Positions 20,459 to 29,853 of a stretch of DNA of 64,000 bases are shown here, one piece after another; within the stretch, counting starts at the first letter, position 1, and the number at the start of each line of letters is the position of its first letter. The notes beneath the pieces are model-generated. The model worked only from the letters and a program-made list of their open reading frames with translations, was not told where the DNA came from and made no database searches. A program made the position numbers and the translations under genes. Source of the stretch: an uncultured Acetobacterium sp. (GTDB lineage Bacteria > Bacillota > Clostridia > Eubacteriales > Eubacteriaceae); the NCBI RefSeq assembly GCF_963664135.1, contig NZ_OY760905.1, forward strand, positions 434,001-498,000, given 5' to 3'.

Positions 20459-20731
20459 TTATTTCATTTGTTTTTTCTCTGACAGTTGCTGCCGAACAAT
20501 CTCGACAACATCACTTTCTACTTTTCTTTTAAATGCCCGTTCCAGGTAATTTTTGTTCAGGAATTGATCCATACATTTTTCAGAACTGCATACATAAGCA
20601 CCACGTCCATTTGCTTTTCCTGTAGGATCAAAAAAAATTTCGCCAGAATTATCTGATACAATCCTAAATAAGTCGCGTTTATCAAATTTCGCATGGCATA
20701 TAACACAGGTTCGCTGTGGAATTTTTTTCAT
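20459..20731 (-). CDS. rnpM: RnpM (YlxR family), RNase P modulator
   Basis: A 90-residue YlxR-family protein between nusA and infB. The conserved elements are PQRTCVICH, DPTGKANGRGAYVC and a basic C-terminus (YLERAFKRKV). In Bacillus subtilis the homologue binds RNase P RNA and modulates its activity. Function here is inferred from family and context. The usual next gene ylxQ (an L7Ae-like protein) is absent: only 24 bases separate this stop from infB. Confidence 0.9.
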   Translation of the reverse strand: MKKIPQRTCVICHAKFDKRDLFRIVSDNSGEIFFDPTGKANGRGAYVCSSEKCMDQFLNKNYLERAFKRKVESDVVEIVRQQLSEKKQMK

Positions 20732-20796
20732 TGTACCTCCCTGACATTGTTTATCTAAGTATTATAGCATAAAAAGCTATGTTATTGATTAAACCT

Positions 20797-21990
20797 TTAA
20801 TTTTCGAGGCCCAGCTCATCTTCAAATACGGGCTCATCTTCAAATGTGGAATCATCGATTATCTCTAATTCTTCTTCTAATTCCAACTCTTCTTTTAACT
20901 CCAGTAAAATATCATCTGGTATAACAGTTGTTTTATCATCTTTTATTTGATGTTGGCTAACATAATCAATTTTGCTTTTAATATCGATTTTCCAACCCGT
21001 TAGTTTTGCCGCTAAACGGACATTTTGACCTTCTTTTCCAATCGCCAAAGATAATTGATAATCATCAACAATTGCGATGGCTGTTTTGTCATCCTTATTA
21101 GGGATAATTTCAACAACTTTTGCAGGGCTTAATGCATTGGATAGGTACTCTTCAATGCTGTCACTCCATTTAATAACATCGATTTTTTCACCCTGAAGTT
21201 CATTGATAATATTCTGGACGCGAACGCCTTTTTGACCAACACAAGCGCCTACCGGATCAATACTAGGATCGTTTGCTTTGACAGCGACCTTAGTTCTCGA
21301 TCCTGCTTCCCTGGAAATGGACACAATATCAACAATGCCATCAAAGATTTCAGGCACTTCAGATTCAAATAATCGTTTTACCAGACCAGGATGTGTTCTT
21401 GAAATGTTGACTTGAGGACCCTTTGTTGTTTTCTTGACCATCAACAGGTATACTTTCAATCGTTGATTAAGTTCATAGTTCTCGCCAGTCGTCTGTTCAG
21501 ACGGCAACATTACTGCTTCTAGTTTGCCGACTTCAACATAAACAACACCTTTTTCAATTCGTTTGATAATTCCGGTTAAAACCTCATCCTGACGTTCAAG
21601 ATAATCGTTATAGATGATGTTTCGTTCAGCTTCTTTAATTCGTTGAATAATCAATTGCTTGGCATTTTGGGCCGCAATTCGACCAAAATCCCGTGGTCTT
21701 ACTTCTTTTCTGAAAAAATCGCCAACCTGATAGTTGCTATCAACTTCCCTGGCTTTTTCAAGGGAAATTTGGCTATGATCGTTCTCGGGCACTTCGACAA
21801 TTTCTTTTAAGGCAAAAACCTGAATATCGCCATTTTCACGGTCAATATTGATTTCTACATTATGTGAATTACCATAATTCTTTTTATAAGCTGTGGTTAT
21901 CGCAGCCTCAATTGCTTGAATTAATTCTTCTTTGTCAATTGATTTTTCTTCTTGAATTACATCCAGAGCGCGTATAAACTCCTGATTCAT
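20797..21990 (-). CDS. nusA: Transcription termination/antitermination factor NusA
   Basis: Binds RNA polymerase and nascent RNA, and modulates pausing and intrinsic termination. The 397 residues contain the N-terminal polymerase-binding domain, an S1 domain (about 135-200, GIIKRIEKGVVYVEVG) and two KH domains (PVGACVGQKGVRVQNI; SLAIGKEGQNVRLAAKLTGW). An acidic tail (about 350-397) stands in for the acidic repeats of proteobacterial NusA. It lies 23 bases after rimP. Confidence 0.97.
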   Translation of the reverse strand: MNQEFIRALDVIQEEKSIDKEELIQAIEAAITTAYKKNYGNSHNVEINIDRENGDIQVFALKEIVEVPENDHSQISLEKAREVDSNYQVGDFFRKEVRPRDFGRIAAQNAKQLIIQRIKEAERNIIYNDYLERQDEVLTGIIKRIEKGVVYVEVGKLEAVMLPSEQTTGENYELNQRLKVYLLMVKKTTKGPQVNISRTHPGLVKRLFESEVPEIFDGIVDIVSISREAGSRTKVAVKANDPSIDPVGACVGQKGVRVQNIINELQGEKIDVIKWSDSIEEYLSNALSPAKVVEIIPNKDDKTAIAIVDDYQLSLAIGKEGQNVRLAAKLTGWKIDIKSKIDYVSQHQIKDDKTTVIPDDILLELKEELELEEELEIIDDSTFEDEPVFEDELGLEN

Positions 21991-22013
21991 AATAGTTTTC
22001 TCCGCCTTCCGTA

Positions 22014-22505
22014 TTATTCAGTAGCTGGAAGAGCTTTAAAATTCAACTCATCCAACCGATTTGCTTTTGCGATTTTACTGTTTTCTAAGGTAATCAGTTC
22101 ACCATTGTCCAGCTCCAAGGTAAGTTCTTCAGAGCTATATGATTTTAATACCCCTTCAATGTTCTTTTTCCCATCAAGAGGTGCGAAAAGGTGAACAGCA
22201 ATTTTCTTATTAAGATTTGACAGATAATGTTTTTCTTTTTTTAAAGGTCGATCCATGCCTGGTGAAGACACTTCCAGAAAATAACTCTGTTCAATAGGAT
22301 CTTTTTCATCAAGCAGTTCACTGATTCGTCGGCTGACTTTTTCGCAGTCATCCAATGAGATACCATCTTCTGAATCAATAAACAGTGTCAGACACCAATC
22401 CTTTCCTCTTTTTTCAAAGGTTAAATCTGTTAATTCATAACCAAGCGACTCCACAACAGGAGCAGTCAATTCGTCAAAAAATACTTCTTTTGATACTTTT
22501 TTCAT
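22014..22505 (-). CDS. rimP: Ribosome maturation factor RimP
   Basis: A 163-residue factor needed for 30S assembly. The YFLEVSSPGMDRPLKKEKHY segment is the family hallmark, followed by an Sm-like C-terminal barrel. AAGGAAAA lies upstream of the ATG. It is the first gene of the rimP-nusA-rnpM-infB-rbfA chain. The frr terminator lies upstream, so a new promoter must sit in 22506-22595, where only a poor candidate (TTGTGA, 18 bases, TAAAAT) is visible. Confidence 0.95.
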   Translation of the reverse strand: MKKVSKEVFFDELTAPVVESLGYELTDLTFEKRGKDWCLTLFIDSEDGISLDDCEKVSRRISELLDEKDPIEQSYFLEVSSPGMDRPLKKEKHYLSNLNKKIAVHLFAPLDGKKNIEGVLKSYSSEELTLELDNGELITLENSKIAKANRLDELNFKALPATE

Positions 22506-22595
22506 ACTTTTTCCTTTTAATTTATTCGTAATTTTACTTTTTTAAATGATTTTTTCACAAGATCTGTCAGAATTCTCATACTACTCGAAAAATAG

Positions 22596-22621
22596 TTAAG
22601 AGTGGGTCTCCCCACTCTTAA
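22596..22621 (-). terminator. frr terminator
   Basis: Eleven-base-pair stem (TTAAGAGTGGG with its complement), four-base loop, then a T-rich tract on the minus strand. It closes the rpsB-tsf-pyrH-frr unit. Confidence 0.88.
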
Positions 22622-22675
22622 TGAAATACTATATAATTGAATGAACAATTAAAGAAATCATATCCATAAAAACAA

Positions 22676-23233
22676 TTAAACTTCTAAAATTTCTACTTCT
22701 TTATCTTTTAGAATTGACTCAATGTTTTTAATTTCATCGTCCGTAACCTTTTGAATTTCTTTCTCACCTTGTTTTAAATCATCTTCGGTAATCAGTCCTT
22801 CTTTTTGGCTGTCTTTTAACTCCTGAATCGCATGGCGGCGAATGTTTCGCATGGCTACTTTACATTCTTCTCCATATTTTTTCACAAGCTTAACTAATTC
22901 TTTCCGTCGTTCCTCAGTGAGTTGCGGTATTAACAAGCGAATAATTTTACCATCGTTTGATGGATTAAAACCCAAATCAGATTTTAAAATCCCCTTTTCA
23001 ATGGCAGGAATAGCGGTGGCGTCATAGGGTTGTACCACAATCATTCGTGCTTCAGGAGTACTAATGTTTGCCAATTGATTTAAGCTGGTTGGTGAACCAT
23101 AATAATCAACCACAACCTTATCCAAAATACGTGGGTTCGCTCTTCCTGCTCGTAAGCTTCCCAGACTTTCATTAAGGTTTCTTAGTGCTTTTTCCATTTT
23201 TTCGTTTGCTGTCGCTTTGATCTCATTTACCAT
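22676..23233 (-). CDS. frr: Ribosome recycling factor
   Basis: With EF-G it splits post-termination ribosomes. The 185 residues show the tRNA-like three-helix bundle plus hinge domain, with [14 protein letters not shown] near the N-terminus and [12 protein letters not shown] in the C-terminal helix. AGGAGG precedes the ATG. pyrH lies directly upstream in the same operon (3-base gap). Confidence 0.98.
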   Translation of the reverse strand: MVNEIKATANEKMEKALRNLNESLGSLRAGRANPRILDKVVVDYYGSPTSLNQLANISTPEARMIVVQPYDATAIPAIEKGILKSDLGFNPSNDGKIIRLLIPQLTEERRKELVKLVKKYGEECKVAMRNIRRHAIQELKDSQKEGLITEDDLKQGEKEIQKVTDDEIKNIESILKDKEVEILEV

Positions 23234-23236
23234 CTT

Positions 23237-23947
23237 CTATACCTCCTGAATAATTGTTCCGATTTTTTCGCCCATGATCGCACGTAAAATATTTTTCGGT
23301 TCATTTAAACCAAACACAAGAATAGGAATATGATTATCCATACACAATGATGTTGCTGTTGAATCCATAACCTTCAAACCCTGATTCAACACCTCGATGT
23401 ATGATAATTCGGAATAGCGTATTGCATCTGGATTAACCATAGGATCAGAATCGTATACCGCATCAATGCTTTTAGCTAAAAGGATAATTTCAGCGTCAAT
23501 TTCTGCAGCCCTCAGTGCTGCGGTTGTATCCGTTGTGAAAAAGGGATTTCCGGTACCGCAGGCAAAAATGACAACTCTTCTTTTCTCGAGATGACGAATT
23601 GCTTTTCGGCGAATATAGGGCTCGGCAATTTGTTTCATTTCAATTGCTGTTTGCACTCTCACAGGTACTTCCATTTCTTCCAGAACATCCTGTAAACCAA
23701 GAGCATTTATGCAGGTGGCGAGCATTCCCATATAGTCTGCGGTGGATTTATCCATACCTTCGCCGCTTCGTCCCCGCCAAAAATTACCGCCGCCGACAAC
23801 AATGGCAATTTCAACACCCAATTCAAAAACTTCTTTGATCTGACAGCATATTGATTGTACCGTTGGGGTATCGATACCATGGCCCGCACTTCCGGATAAG
23901 GCTTCACCGCTTAATTTAATGATGACACGTTTGTATTTCGGTTCCAA
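23237..23947 (-). CDS. pyrH: UMP kinase
   Basis: Hexameric bacterial UMP kinase that makes UDP for RNA and wall precursors. The amino-acid-kinase fold is marked by [18 protein letters not shown] and TDTTAALRA. The start is probably TTG at 23947, giving [17 protein letters not shown]. The upstream ATG at 23965 would place the strong GGGGGAG ribosome site inside the coding sequence, so it is rejected. The mature length is then 236 residues, typical for the family. Confidence 0.95.
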   Translation of the reverse strand: MEPKYKRVIIKLSGEALSGSAGHGIDTPTVQSICCQIKEVFELGVEIAIVVGGGNFWRGRSGEGMDKSTADYMGMLATCINALGLQDVLEEMEVPVRVQTAIEMKQIAEPYIRRKAIRHLEKRRVVIFACGTGNPFFTTDTTAALRAAEIDAEIILLAKSIDAVYDSDPMVNPDAIRYSELSYIEVLNQGLKVMDSTATSLCMDNHIPILVFGLNEPKNILRAIMGEKIGTIIQEV

Positions 23948-24015
23948 CAAGACTCCCCCTTTCATTTTCTATATTATAGCGTAACTAGTACTATTTTACA
24001 ATCTTATCAACGGTA

Positions 24016-24043
24016 AAAAAAGAACACGTATGTGTTCTTTTTT
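24016..24043 (-). terminator. Terminator between tsf and pyrH
   Basis: Twelve-base-pair stem (AAAAAAGAACAC arm), four-base loop and T-run on the minus strand, six bases after the tsf stop. It probably attenuates rpsB-tsf transcription before pyrH-frr. Confidence 0.85.
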
Positions 24044-24049
24044 AAGCGT

Positions 24050-24694
24050 TTATGCGTTTAATTGCTTCGCTACTTCTTCGGCAAAGTTTTCTTCTTTTTT
24101 CTCTAAACCTTCACCCATTTGGAATCGGGCAAATCGTCTGATTTTAACATTTTCACCAATTGTCATGATTTGTTCTTTGACCAGATCTTCAATTGTCAGA
24201 TCCGGGTTTTTAACAAAAGGTTGTTCTAAAAGACAGATTTCTTTGTAGTATTTGCTAACACGGCCTTCAACCATTTTATCAACGATTTTCTCAGGTTTAC
24301 CTTCATTTAAGGCTTGCGCACGAAGAATTTCTTTTTCTTTTTCAAGTTCTTCGGTTGGCACTTCTTCTTTTGTTACATATAAAGGATTTGCTGCAGCGAT
24401 ATGCATGGCCACATCTTTTACAAAGTTTTTAAATCCTTCATTTTTGGCAACAAAATCAGTTTCGCAGTTTACTTCTACGAGAACACCAATTTTTCCGCCC
24501 ATGTGGATATATGACTCAACGATTCCTTCAGCGGCAACACGTCCAGCTTTTTTATTCGTCGCAGCCAGACCTTTTTCTCTTAAAAAGACCATTGCATCTT
24601 CAATAATTCCATCTGTTTCTACTAAAGCTTTTTTGCAGTCCATCATTCCGGCACCACTTTTAGCTCTAAGTTCTTTTACTAATTTTGCGTCCAC
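24050..24694 (-). CDS. tsf: Elongation factor Ts
   Basis: Nucleotide exchange factor for EF-Tu. The conserved opening [16 protein letters not shown] and the [11 protein letters not shown] core signature are present. At 214 residues it is a short, single-core version as found in many Firmicutes. The start is GTG (24692-24694) with AGGAGG upstream. It is cotranscribed with rpsB, 27 bases away. Confidence 0.97.
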   Translation of the reverse strand: MDAKLVKELRAKSGAGMMDCKKALVETDGIIEDAMVFLREKGLAATNKKAGRVAAEGIVESYIHMGGKIGVLVEVNCETDFVAKNEGFKNFVKDVAMHIAAANPLYVTKEEVPTEELEKEKEILRAQALNEGKPEKIVDKMVEGRVSKYYKEICLLEQPFVKNPDLTIEDLVKEQIMTIGENVKIRRFARFQMGEGLEKKEENFAEEVAKQLNA

Positions 24695-24721
24695 TTTTTT
24701 CCTCCTGATTGTAATTAAAAA

Positions 24722-25528
24722 TTATTCAGCTGTGATTTCTTCAGCCGCTTCGACAACTTCAGCAATTTCTTCTACTGCTTCAACTTCGACAACAACTTCT
24801 TCTACAGCAACTACTGGTGCTACTACAATTTCTTCTTCGACTTGCTCTCCCTGACGTCCTTCAATAATTGCATCTGAGATAACAGATAAAATTAGAGCTA
24901 CGGCACGAATTGCATCGTCATTACCAGGAATAATATAATCAATTTCATCAGGATCACAGTTAGTATCTACGATTCCAATAATTGGAATCCCCAGTTTTTT
25001 AGCTTCTGCAATGGCAATTCGTTCTTTTTTTGTATCAATAACAAAAATTGCTCCTGGAACACCCTTCATATCTTTGATGCCGCCTAAGAATTTTTGTAAT
25101 TTTTCTCGTTGACGTTTTAATTTAATAACTTCTTTTTTTGGTAGAAGTGCAAAGGTACCGTCTTCTTCCATTTGTTCTAATTCATTCAGTCGATCGATTC
25201 GTTTGCTAATGGTACCAAAGTTTGTTAAGGTTCCACCTAACCAACGGTGATTAACACAGTAGCTTCCACTACGTTTTGCTTCTCTTTCGATACTGGTTTG
25301 TGCTTGTTTTTTTGTGCCGACAAAAAGAATTTCTTCGCCATTCTCAGCCAGTTCTTTAACAAAAGCATACGCTTTTTCAATCCGTTTCACAGTTTGTTGT
25401 AAATCGATGATATAAATACCATTTCTTTCTGTGAAAATATATGGAGCCATTTTCGGATTCCATCTTCTTGTCTGGTGCCCAAAATGCACCCCTGCTTCTA
25501 ATAGTTGTTTCATCGAAACACATGCCAT
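24722..25528 (-). CDS. rpsB: 30S ribosomal protein S2
   Basis: Small-subunit protein S2, here 268 residues. The signatures are [22 protein letters not shown] near the start and [12 protein letters not shown] later. The C-terminus (about 225-268) is a very acidic valine/glutamate-rich tail beyond the usual end. AAGGAGG lies upstream. A roughly 100-base leader with hairpins and an extended -10 promoter precede it, so autoregulation is possible. Confidence 0.97.
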   Translation of the reverse strand: MACVSMKQLLEAGVHFGHQTRRWNPKMAPYIFTERNGIYIIDLQQTVKRIEKAYAFVKELAENGEEILFVGTKKQAQTSIEREAKRSGSYCVNHRWLGGTLTNFGTISKRIDRLNELEQMEEDGTFALLPKKEVIKLKRQREKLQKFLGGIKDMKGVPGAIFVIDTKKERIAIAEAKKLGIPIIGIVDTNCDPDEIDYIIPGNDDAIRAVALILSVISDAIIEGRQGEQVEEEIVVAPVVAVEEVVVEVEAVEEIAEVVEAAEEITAE

Positions 25529-25573
25529 AATTCATTTCCTCCTTGGTTTTTCCTCCATCCTCATCAATCAAGA

Positions 25574-25612
25574 ACATCGACCTGAAAACAGGCACCTGAT
25601 GTCTCTCAGAGA
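25574..25612 (-). other. Hairpins in the rpsB 5' leader
   Basis: Within the roughly 100-base untranslated leader, ACATC and GATGT enclose a CCTG-TTTT-CAGG stem-loop, and a second small hairpin (TCTC-TGA-GAGA) precedes it. No intrinsic terminator follows, so any regulation would act on translation. Whether this is an S2-binding leader cannot be decided by eye. Confidence 0.4.
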
Positions 25613-25636
25613 ATGTGTGTAATTACATACCTTCAT

Positions 25637-25665
25637 ATACTAGCACAGTCATGTCGTTTGCACAA
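25637..25665 (-). promoter_or_regulatory. rpsB promoter with extended -10
   Basis: Minus-strand TTGTGC (25660-25665), 17-base spacer, TAGTAT (25637-25642) preceded by TGC, the extended -10 motif. It lies between the end of hslU and rpsB. Confidence 0.75.
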
Positions 25666-25679
25666 GCATATTTTATTAT

Positions 25680-27086
25680 TTACAGTAAATATTTTTGATA
25701 ATTGTCCCGTTTATCCGAAATATGGAAGATTCGCTCCACATAATTCAGATCAATCGTGAATTCTTCCTGTTCATAATCGGAGGCATAAAACGAGATTTCT
25801 TCCAGCAGTTTTTCCATCACCGTATGAAGACGCCGAGCGCCAATATTTTCATCCTCTTCATTCTGAAGATAGGCAATTTTGGCAATATATGTGATCGCCT
25901 CATCCTCAAAAATCAAATTAACGTCTTCGGTTCGAATCAGCTCTTGATACTGCTTGATCACCGAATTTTCTGTGTGTGTGAGAATTTCGATAAAGTCATT
26001 CTCGGTTAGACTGTCTAATTGAACACTAATGGGAAATCGTCCTTGGAGCTCGGGGATCATATCAGATATTTTTGAAACATGGAATGCCCCAGCCCCGATA
26101 AATAAAATATAATCGGTCTTAATCGGGCCATACTTGGTATTGATGGTACTGCCCTCAACGATTGGCAAGATGTCTCGCTGGACCCCTTCTCTGGAAACAT
26201 CCGGCCCATGGTTGTTGCCATTTCCGATTATTTTGTCAATTTCATCGATAAAGATAATCCCGTTCTGTTCTGCATCCTGCATGCCAATTTCTTTGACCTG
26301 ATCCATATCGATTAGTTTTTGAGCTTCCTGATTAATCAGGATTTTTCTCGCTTCAGATATTTTGACATTTTTCTTTTTTTTCTTTTGCGGCATAAAATCC
26401 CCAAGAATGTCGTTCATATTGAAAGACATACTATCATTGTTCATCCCTTGCATAATACCAATAGTTTTTGAACCGTCGTCATCTACTTCAATCTCAATCA
26501 TCTGATCTTCCAGGAGACCCGCCTCTAAATCCTTGGACAATGCTTCCCGTTTCTCTTTTTTGGTCTTTTCTTTCTCGACATCGCCTTCTAACTCATTTTG
26601 AGTTGGAGCAGACGGTGGGGAGGGTTTCATAAATAGATCAAACGGCGTTTTAAGGGTTTCTTTGATTTTTTTAGTGGGCACCAAAATATCAATTATAATC
26701 TTATTGGCATTCTTTTCGGCTTCAACATAGACTTCTTTCATCATTTCCTGCTGAACATTACGAATAGAAGTATTGACTAAATCTCGAACCATGGATTCCA
26801 CGTCTCTGCCAACATAGCCCACTTCTGTAAATTTTGTCGCTTCAACTTTTATGAAGGGGGCTTTGATGAGTTTAGCCATTCGGCGGGCAATTTCAGTTTT
26901 GCCGACACCGGTAGGACCCATCAGTATGATGTTTTTAGGGGTAAATTCATCAATCAGATCAGCTGGTAACAGTGACCGACGATAGCGATTTCTCAGGGCT
27001 ACTGCAACCGCTTTTTTGGCCGCTTCCTGACCGATGATATAACGATTAAGTTCTGCAACTATTTTTTTTGGTGTTAATTCTTTCAT
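25680..27086 (-). CDS. hslU: HslU, ATPase subunit of the HslVU (ClpYQ) protease
   Basis: AAA+ unfoldase that feeds substrates into the HslV peptidase ring. Walker A GPTGVGKT is at 57-64 and Walker B is GIIFIDEIDKI. The I-domain insertion (about 110-245) contains long charged stretches and the phenylalanine/methionine-rich NNDSMSFNMNDILGDF segment. The sensor-2 motif GARRLHTVME and the C-terminal tail that docks into HslV are present. The 468 residues are normal. It follows hslV by 16 bases. Confidence 0.97.
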   Translation of the reverse strand: MKELTPKKIVAELNRYIIGQEAAKKAVAVALRNRYRRSLLPADLIDEFTPKNIILMGPTGVGKTEIARRMAKLIKAPFIKVEATKFTEVGYVGRDVESMVRDLVNTSIRNVQQEMMKEVYVEAEKNANKIIIDILVPTKKIKETLKTPFDLFMKPSPPSAPTQNELEGDVEKEKTKKEKREALSKDLEAGLLEDQMIEIEVDDDGSKTIGIMQGMNNDSMSFNMNDILGDFMPQKKKKKNVKISEARKILINQEAQKLIDMDQVKEIGMQDAEQNGIIFIDEIDKIIGNGNNHGPDVSREGVQRDILPIVEGSTINTKYGPIKTDYILFIGAGAFHVSKISDMIPELQGRFPISVQLDSLTENDFIEILTHTENSVIKQYQELIRTEDVNLIFEDEAITYIAKIAYLQNEEDENIGARRLHTVMEKLLEEISFYASDYEQEEFTIDLNYVERIFHISDKRDNYQKYLL

Positions 27087-27102
27087 GACAATTCTTCCGT
27101 TT

Positions 27103-27633
27103 CTACAATACTTCTACTGAAATATTATTATTTGTAAATACGCAAATCTCCGAAGCGATTTTTAGCGATTCATAAACCATTTCTTTAGCGCTCAGGTTAG
27201 AATGACCTTTTAAGGCACGCGCGGCTGCAAGGGCATAGGATCCACCTGATCCGATGGCCGCCACATCATCATCCGGTTCAATGACTTCCCCATTTCCAGA
27301 TAAAATAAGTGTTTCTGATTCATCCATGACGATCAGAAGTGCTTCCAATTTTCTCAGAATCTTGTCCGAACGCCATTCTTTTGCAAGTTCCACCGCAGCA
27401 CGTTTCAAATTCCCATTATACTGCTCCACCTTGTGTTCAAATTTTTCACATAAGGTAAAGGCATCAGCAACTGAGCCCGCGAACCCGACTAAAATCTGAT
27501 CATTATAGATTCTTCTTATTTTTGTTGCTTTATTTTTCATAATCGTTTTCTCGCCCATGGTTACCTGCCCATCACCGGCAATGGCGACCTCTCCATTATG
27601 TCGTATTCCTACTATGGTTGTTGCATGAAACAT
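27103..27633 (-). CDS. hslV: HslV, peptidase subunit of HslVU
   Basis: Proteasome-like threonine peptidase of 176 residues forming double hexamers. The sequence opens [14 protein letters not shown]; removal of the first four residues would expose the catalytic threonine (T5). Other proteasome-fold motifs ([23 protein letters not shown]) are intact. Downstream of topA and upstream of hslU, as in Bacillus but without codV/xerC and trmFO between and without codY after. Confidence 0.96.
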   Translation of the reverse strand: MFHATTIVGIRHNGEVAIAGDGQVTMGEKTIMKNKATKIRRIYNDQILVGFAGSVADAFTLCEKFEHKVEQYNGNLKRAAVELAKEWRSDKILRKLEALLIVMDESETLILSGNGEVIEPDDDVAAIGSGGSYALAAARALKGHSNLSAKEMVYESLKIASEICVFTNNNISVEVL

Positions 27634-27670
27634 ATTTTTTCTCGCTTTCTTAATTCATACTCATACTTTT

Positions 27671-29740
27671 TTATTCAGCACTTGGTGCCTTATAGCCACA
27701 ATCTTTTTTATCACAATAAACTGATTTGCGTTTCCCCAAACCCTTTTGAAAAAGAGTTGAACCACATACCGGACATTTATCTGCGATCGGTAAATCCCAA
27801 TTCATATAATCGCAGGCCGGATAATTACTGCAAGAATAAAAGGTTCGTCCCGTTTTTGAGGTTCGCTTGACAATATCCCCACCGCATACCGAACATATCC
27901 CGCCTGTTTTTTCAAAATAAGGCTTAGTGTTCTTACACTCAGGAAAGCCAGGGCATGCCAGGAATCGACCATATTTGCCTTTTTTGATAACCATTCGGCG
28001 GCCGCATAATTCGCAATCTTCATCCGATTCTGGATCTGCAATCGTTACTGATTCAGCTTTTTCCTGAGCATTTATTAATTCCTTTTCGAACCCTCTGTAA
28101 AAGTTTTTTAACACCTCAATCCAATCTGTCTCACCATCAGAAACTGAATCGAGGCGATCTTCCATTTCGGCCGTGAAAGATATATTAACTACATCACTGA
28201 AATATTCTTTCATCAAATGGGTAACCGTAATTCCCAGTTCTGTCGGTTTAAAGTGCTTATCTTCAACCTCTACATAATCCCGGTTTTTTATGGTGGCAAT
28301 CGTCGGTGCGTAGGTGCTTGGTCGGCCGATGCCTTTTTCTTCTAATATTTTAACCAGGGATGCTTCTGTATAACGGGCTGGGGGCTTTGTGAATTTTTGT
28401 TCTTTGGTTGTTTTCAAACGAATCAAATCATCACCAATCGCCAACTCGGGCAGAATGCTGTCGTCATTCTTGCCGCTGTTTTTCCCGACTCGCGTGAAGC
28501 CATCAAATTTCTGGGTTTCACCTTTAGTCTTAAAAATCAAATTGCTACAAGCGACATCTACATCGGTGACGTAATATTGGGCATCTGCCATCTGACTGCA
28601 AAGTAATCTTTCCCAAATTAGTTTATAAAGCCGATATTGATCAGCTTCCAATGATCCTTTGGCTTCTTCCGGGGTCAACATAACGGATGAAGGCCGAATG
28701 GCTTCATGAGCATCCTGGACATTTTTCTTTTTACTGACTTTTTTTTCTGATCCCAGGTAGTCTTCGCCAAAGTGTTGTTTTATATATTCTTTACTCTCCA
28801 TCACGGCTTCATCAGCAATTCGCGTCGAATCTGTTCTTAGATAGGTAATTAAACCGGTTAGGCCACTCCCTTTAATGTCAACCCCCTCATACAATTGCTG
28901 GGCTAAACGCATGGTTCGTTGAGTTGTAAATCCCAAGGTTTTGTAAGCCTCCTGCTGCAAGGTACTAGTGGTAAAAGGCAATGGGGGTTTTTGATAACGC
29001 GTCCTTTTTTTTACGTTTTCTACAACAATGGTATTATCATCGACAATCTTTTCTAGTCTGATCGCCTCTTCAGCATCGGTAATCGTCTTTTTTTTGCCAT
29101 CCTCAGAATAAAATTTTGAAACAAATTCTTTATCATCATCATGCTTTTTTAAAAGCAGATCCAGATTCCAATATTCTTCTGGAATAAAGGCGGCAATTTC
29201 TTCTTCCCGATCAACAATAATTCGCGTTACAACCGATTGAACCCGACCACCGCTGAGTCCTTTTTTTACTTTTTTCCACAAAAAAGGACTCAGCGAATAC
29301 CCAACCAGTCGGTCCAAAATCCGTCGCGCTTGTTGTGAATTAACTAAGTCGATATCAATATTTCTTTTGTTCTCAATAGCGGCATTTACGGCTTTTTTTG
29401 TTATTTCATGAAACTCAATCCGGCATTTTGTCTCCAGGTCGATTTCAAGGAAATTTGCCATATGCCAGGAAATCGCCTCGCCCTCGCGATCAGGGTCAGT
29501 GGCAAGATAAACTTGATCTGCTTTTTTGGCAGCATTTTTTAAATTCTTTAACAATTGAGCCTTACCACGAATTTTAATATATTCGGGTTTAAAATCTTCT
29601 TCTATATTAATACCAATCCGACTTTTCGGCAGATCGATCACATGTCCCATCGTAGCTTCAACTTCATAGCCTTTAGGCAAATATTTTTTAATTGTTTTGG
29701 CTTTAGCCGGTGATTCAACTATAACTAAGGTTTTACCCAT
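27671..29740 (-). CDS. topA: DNA topoisomerase I
   Basis: Type IA enzyme relaxing negative supercoils. The Toprim domain opens LVIVESPAKAKTIKKYL and includes YLATDPDREGEAI. The active-site tyrosine is in TYLRTDSTRIA. The C-terminus (about 580-689) carries three four-cysteine zinc ribbons (CELCG, CSVCG and CPVCG, each with a distal Cys pair). The 689 residues are typical. AAGGAGG precedes the ATG. It is cotranscribed with dprA upstream and hslVU downstream. Confidence 0.98.
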   Translation of the reverse strand: MGKTLVIVESPAKAKTIKKYLPKGYEVEATMGHVIDLPKSRIGINIEEDFKPEYIKIRGKAQLLKNLKNAAKKADQVYLATDPDREGEAISWHMANFLEIDLETKCRIEFHEITKKAVNAAIENKRNIDIDLVNSQQARRILDRLVGYSLSPFLWKKVKKGLSGGRVQSVVTRIIVDREEEIAAFIPEEYWNLDLLLKKHDDDKEFVSKFYSEDGKKKTITDAEEAIRLEKIVDDNTIVVENVKKRTRYQKPPLPFTTSTLQQEAYKTLGFTTQRTMRLAQQLYEGVDIKGSGLTGLITYLRTDSTRIADEAVMESKEYIKQHFGEDYLGSEKKVSKKKNVQDAHEAIRPSSVMLTPEEAKGSLEADQYRLYKLIWERLLCSQMADAQYYVTDVDVACSNLIFKTKGETQKFDGFTRVGKNSGKNDDSILPELAIGDDLIRLKTTKEQKFTKPPARYTEASLVKILEEKGIGRPSTYAPTIATIKNRDYVEVEDKHFKPTELGITVTHLMKEYFSDVVNISFTAEMEDRLDSVSDGETDWIEVLKNFYRGFEKELINAQEKAESVTIADPESDEDCELCGRRMVIKKGKYGRFLACPGFPECKNTKPYFEKTGGICSVCGGDIVKRTSKTGRTFYSCSNYPACDYMNWDLPIADKCPVCGSTLFQKGLGKRKSVYCDKKDCGYKAPSAE

Positions 29741-29853
29741 TGAATACCTCCTTCTTTCTTTATGTTAATGATTCATTTTCTCTGAAATAGCCACATTATA
29801 GCAAACATTTCCACTAAATACAAACGAATGAAGTCGAATATAACTGATTGTTC

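Noticed and set aside
24252..24854. Plus-strand ORF of 200 codons rich in Ser/Thr
   Set aside because: It is the complement of tsf and of the acidic tail of rpsB, and the low-complexity sequence is an artefact of the opposite strand.
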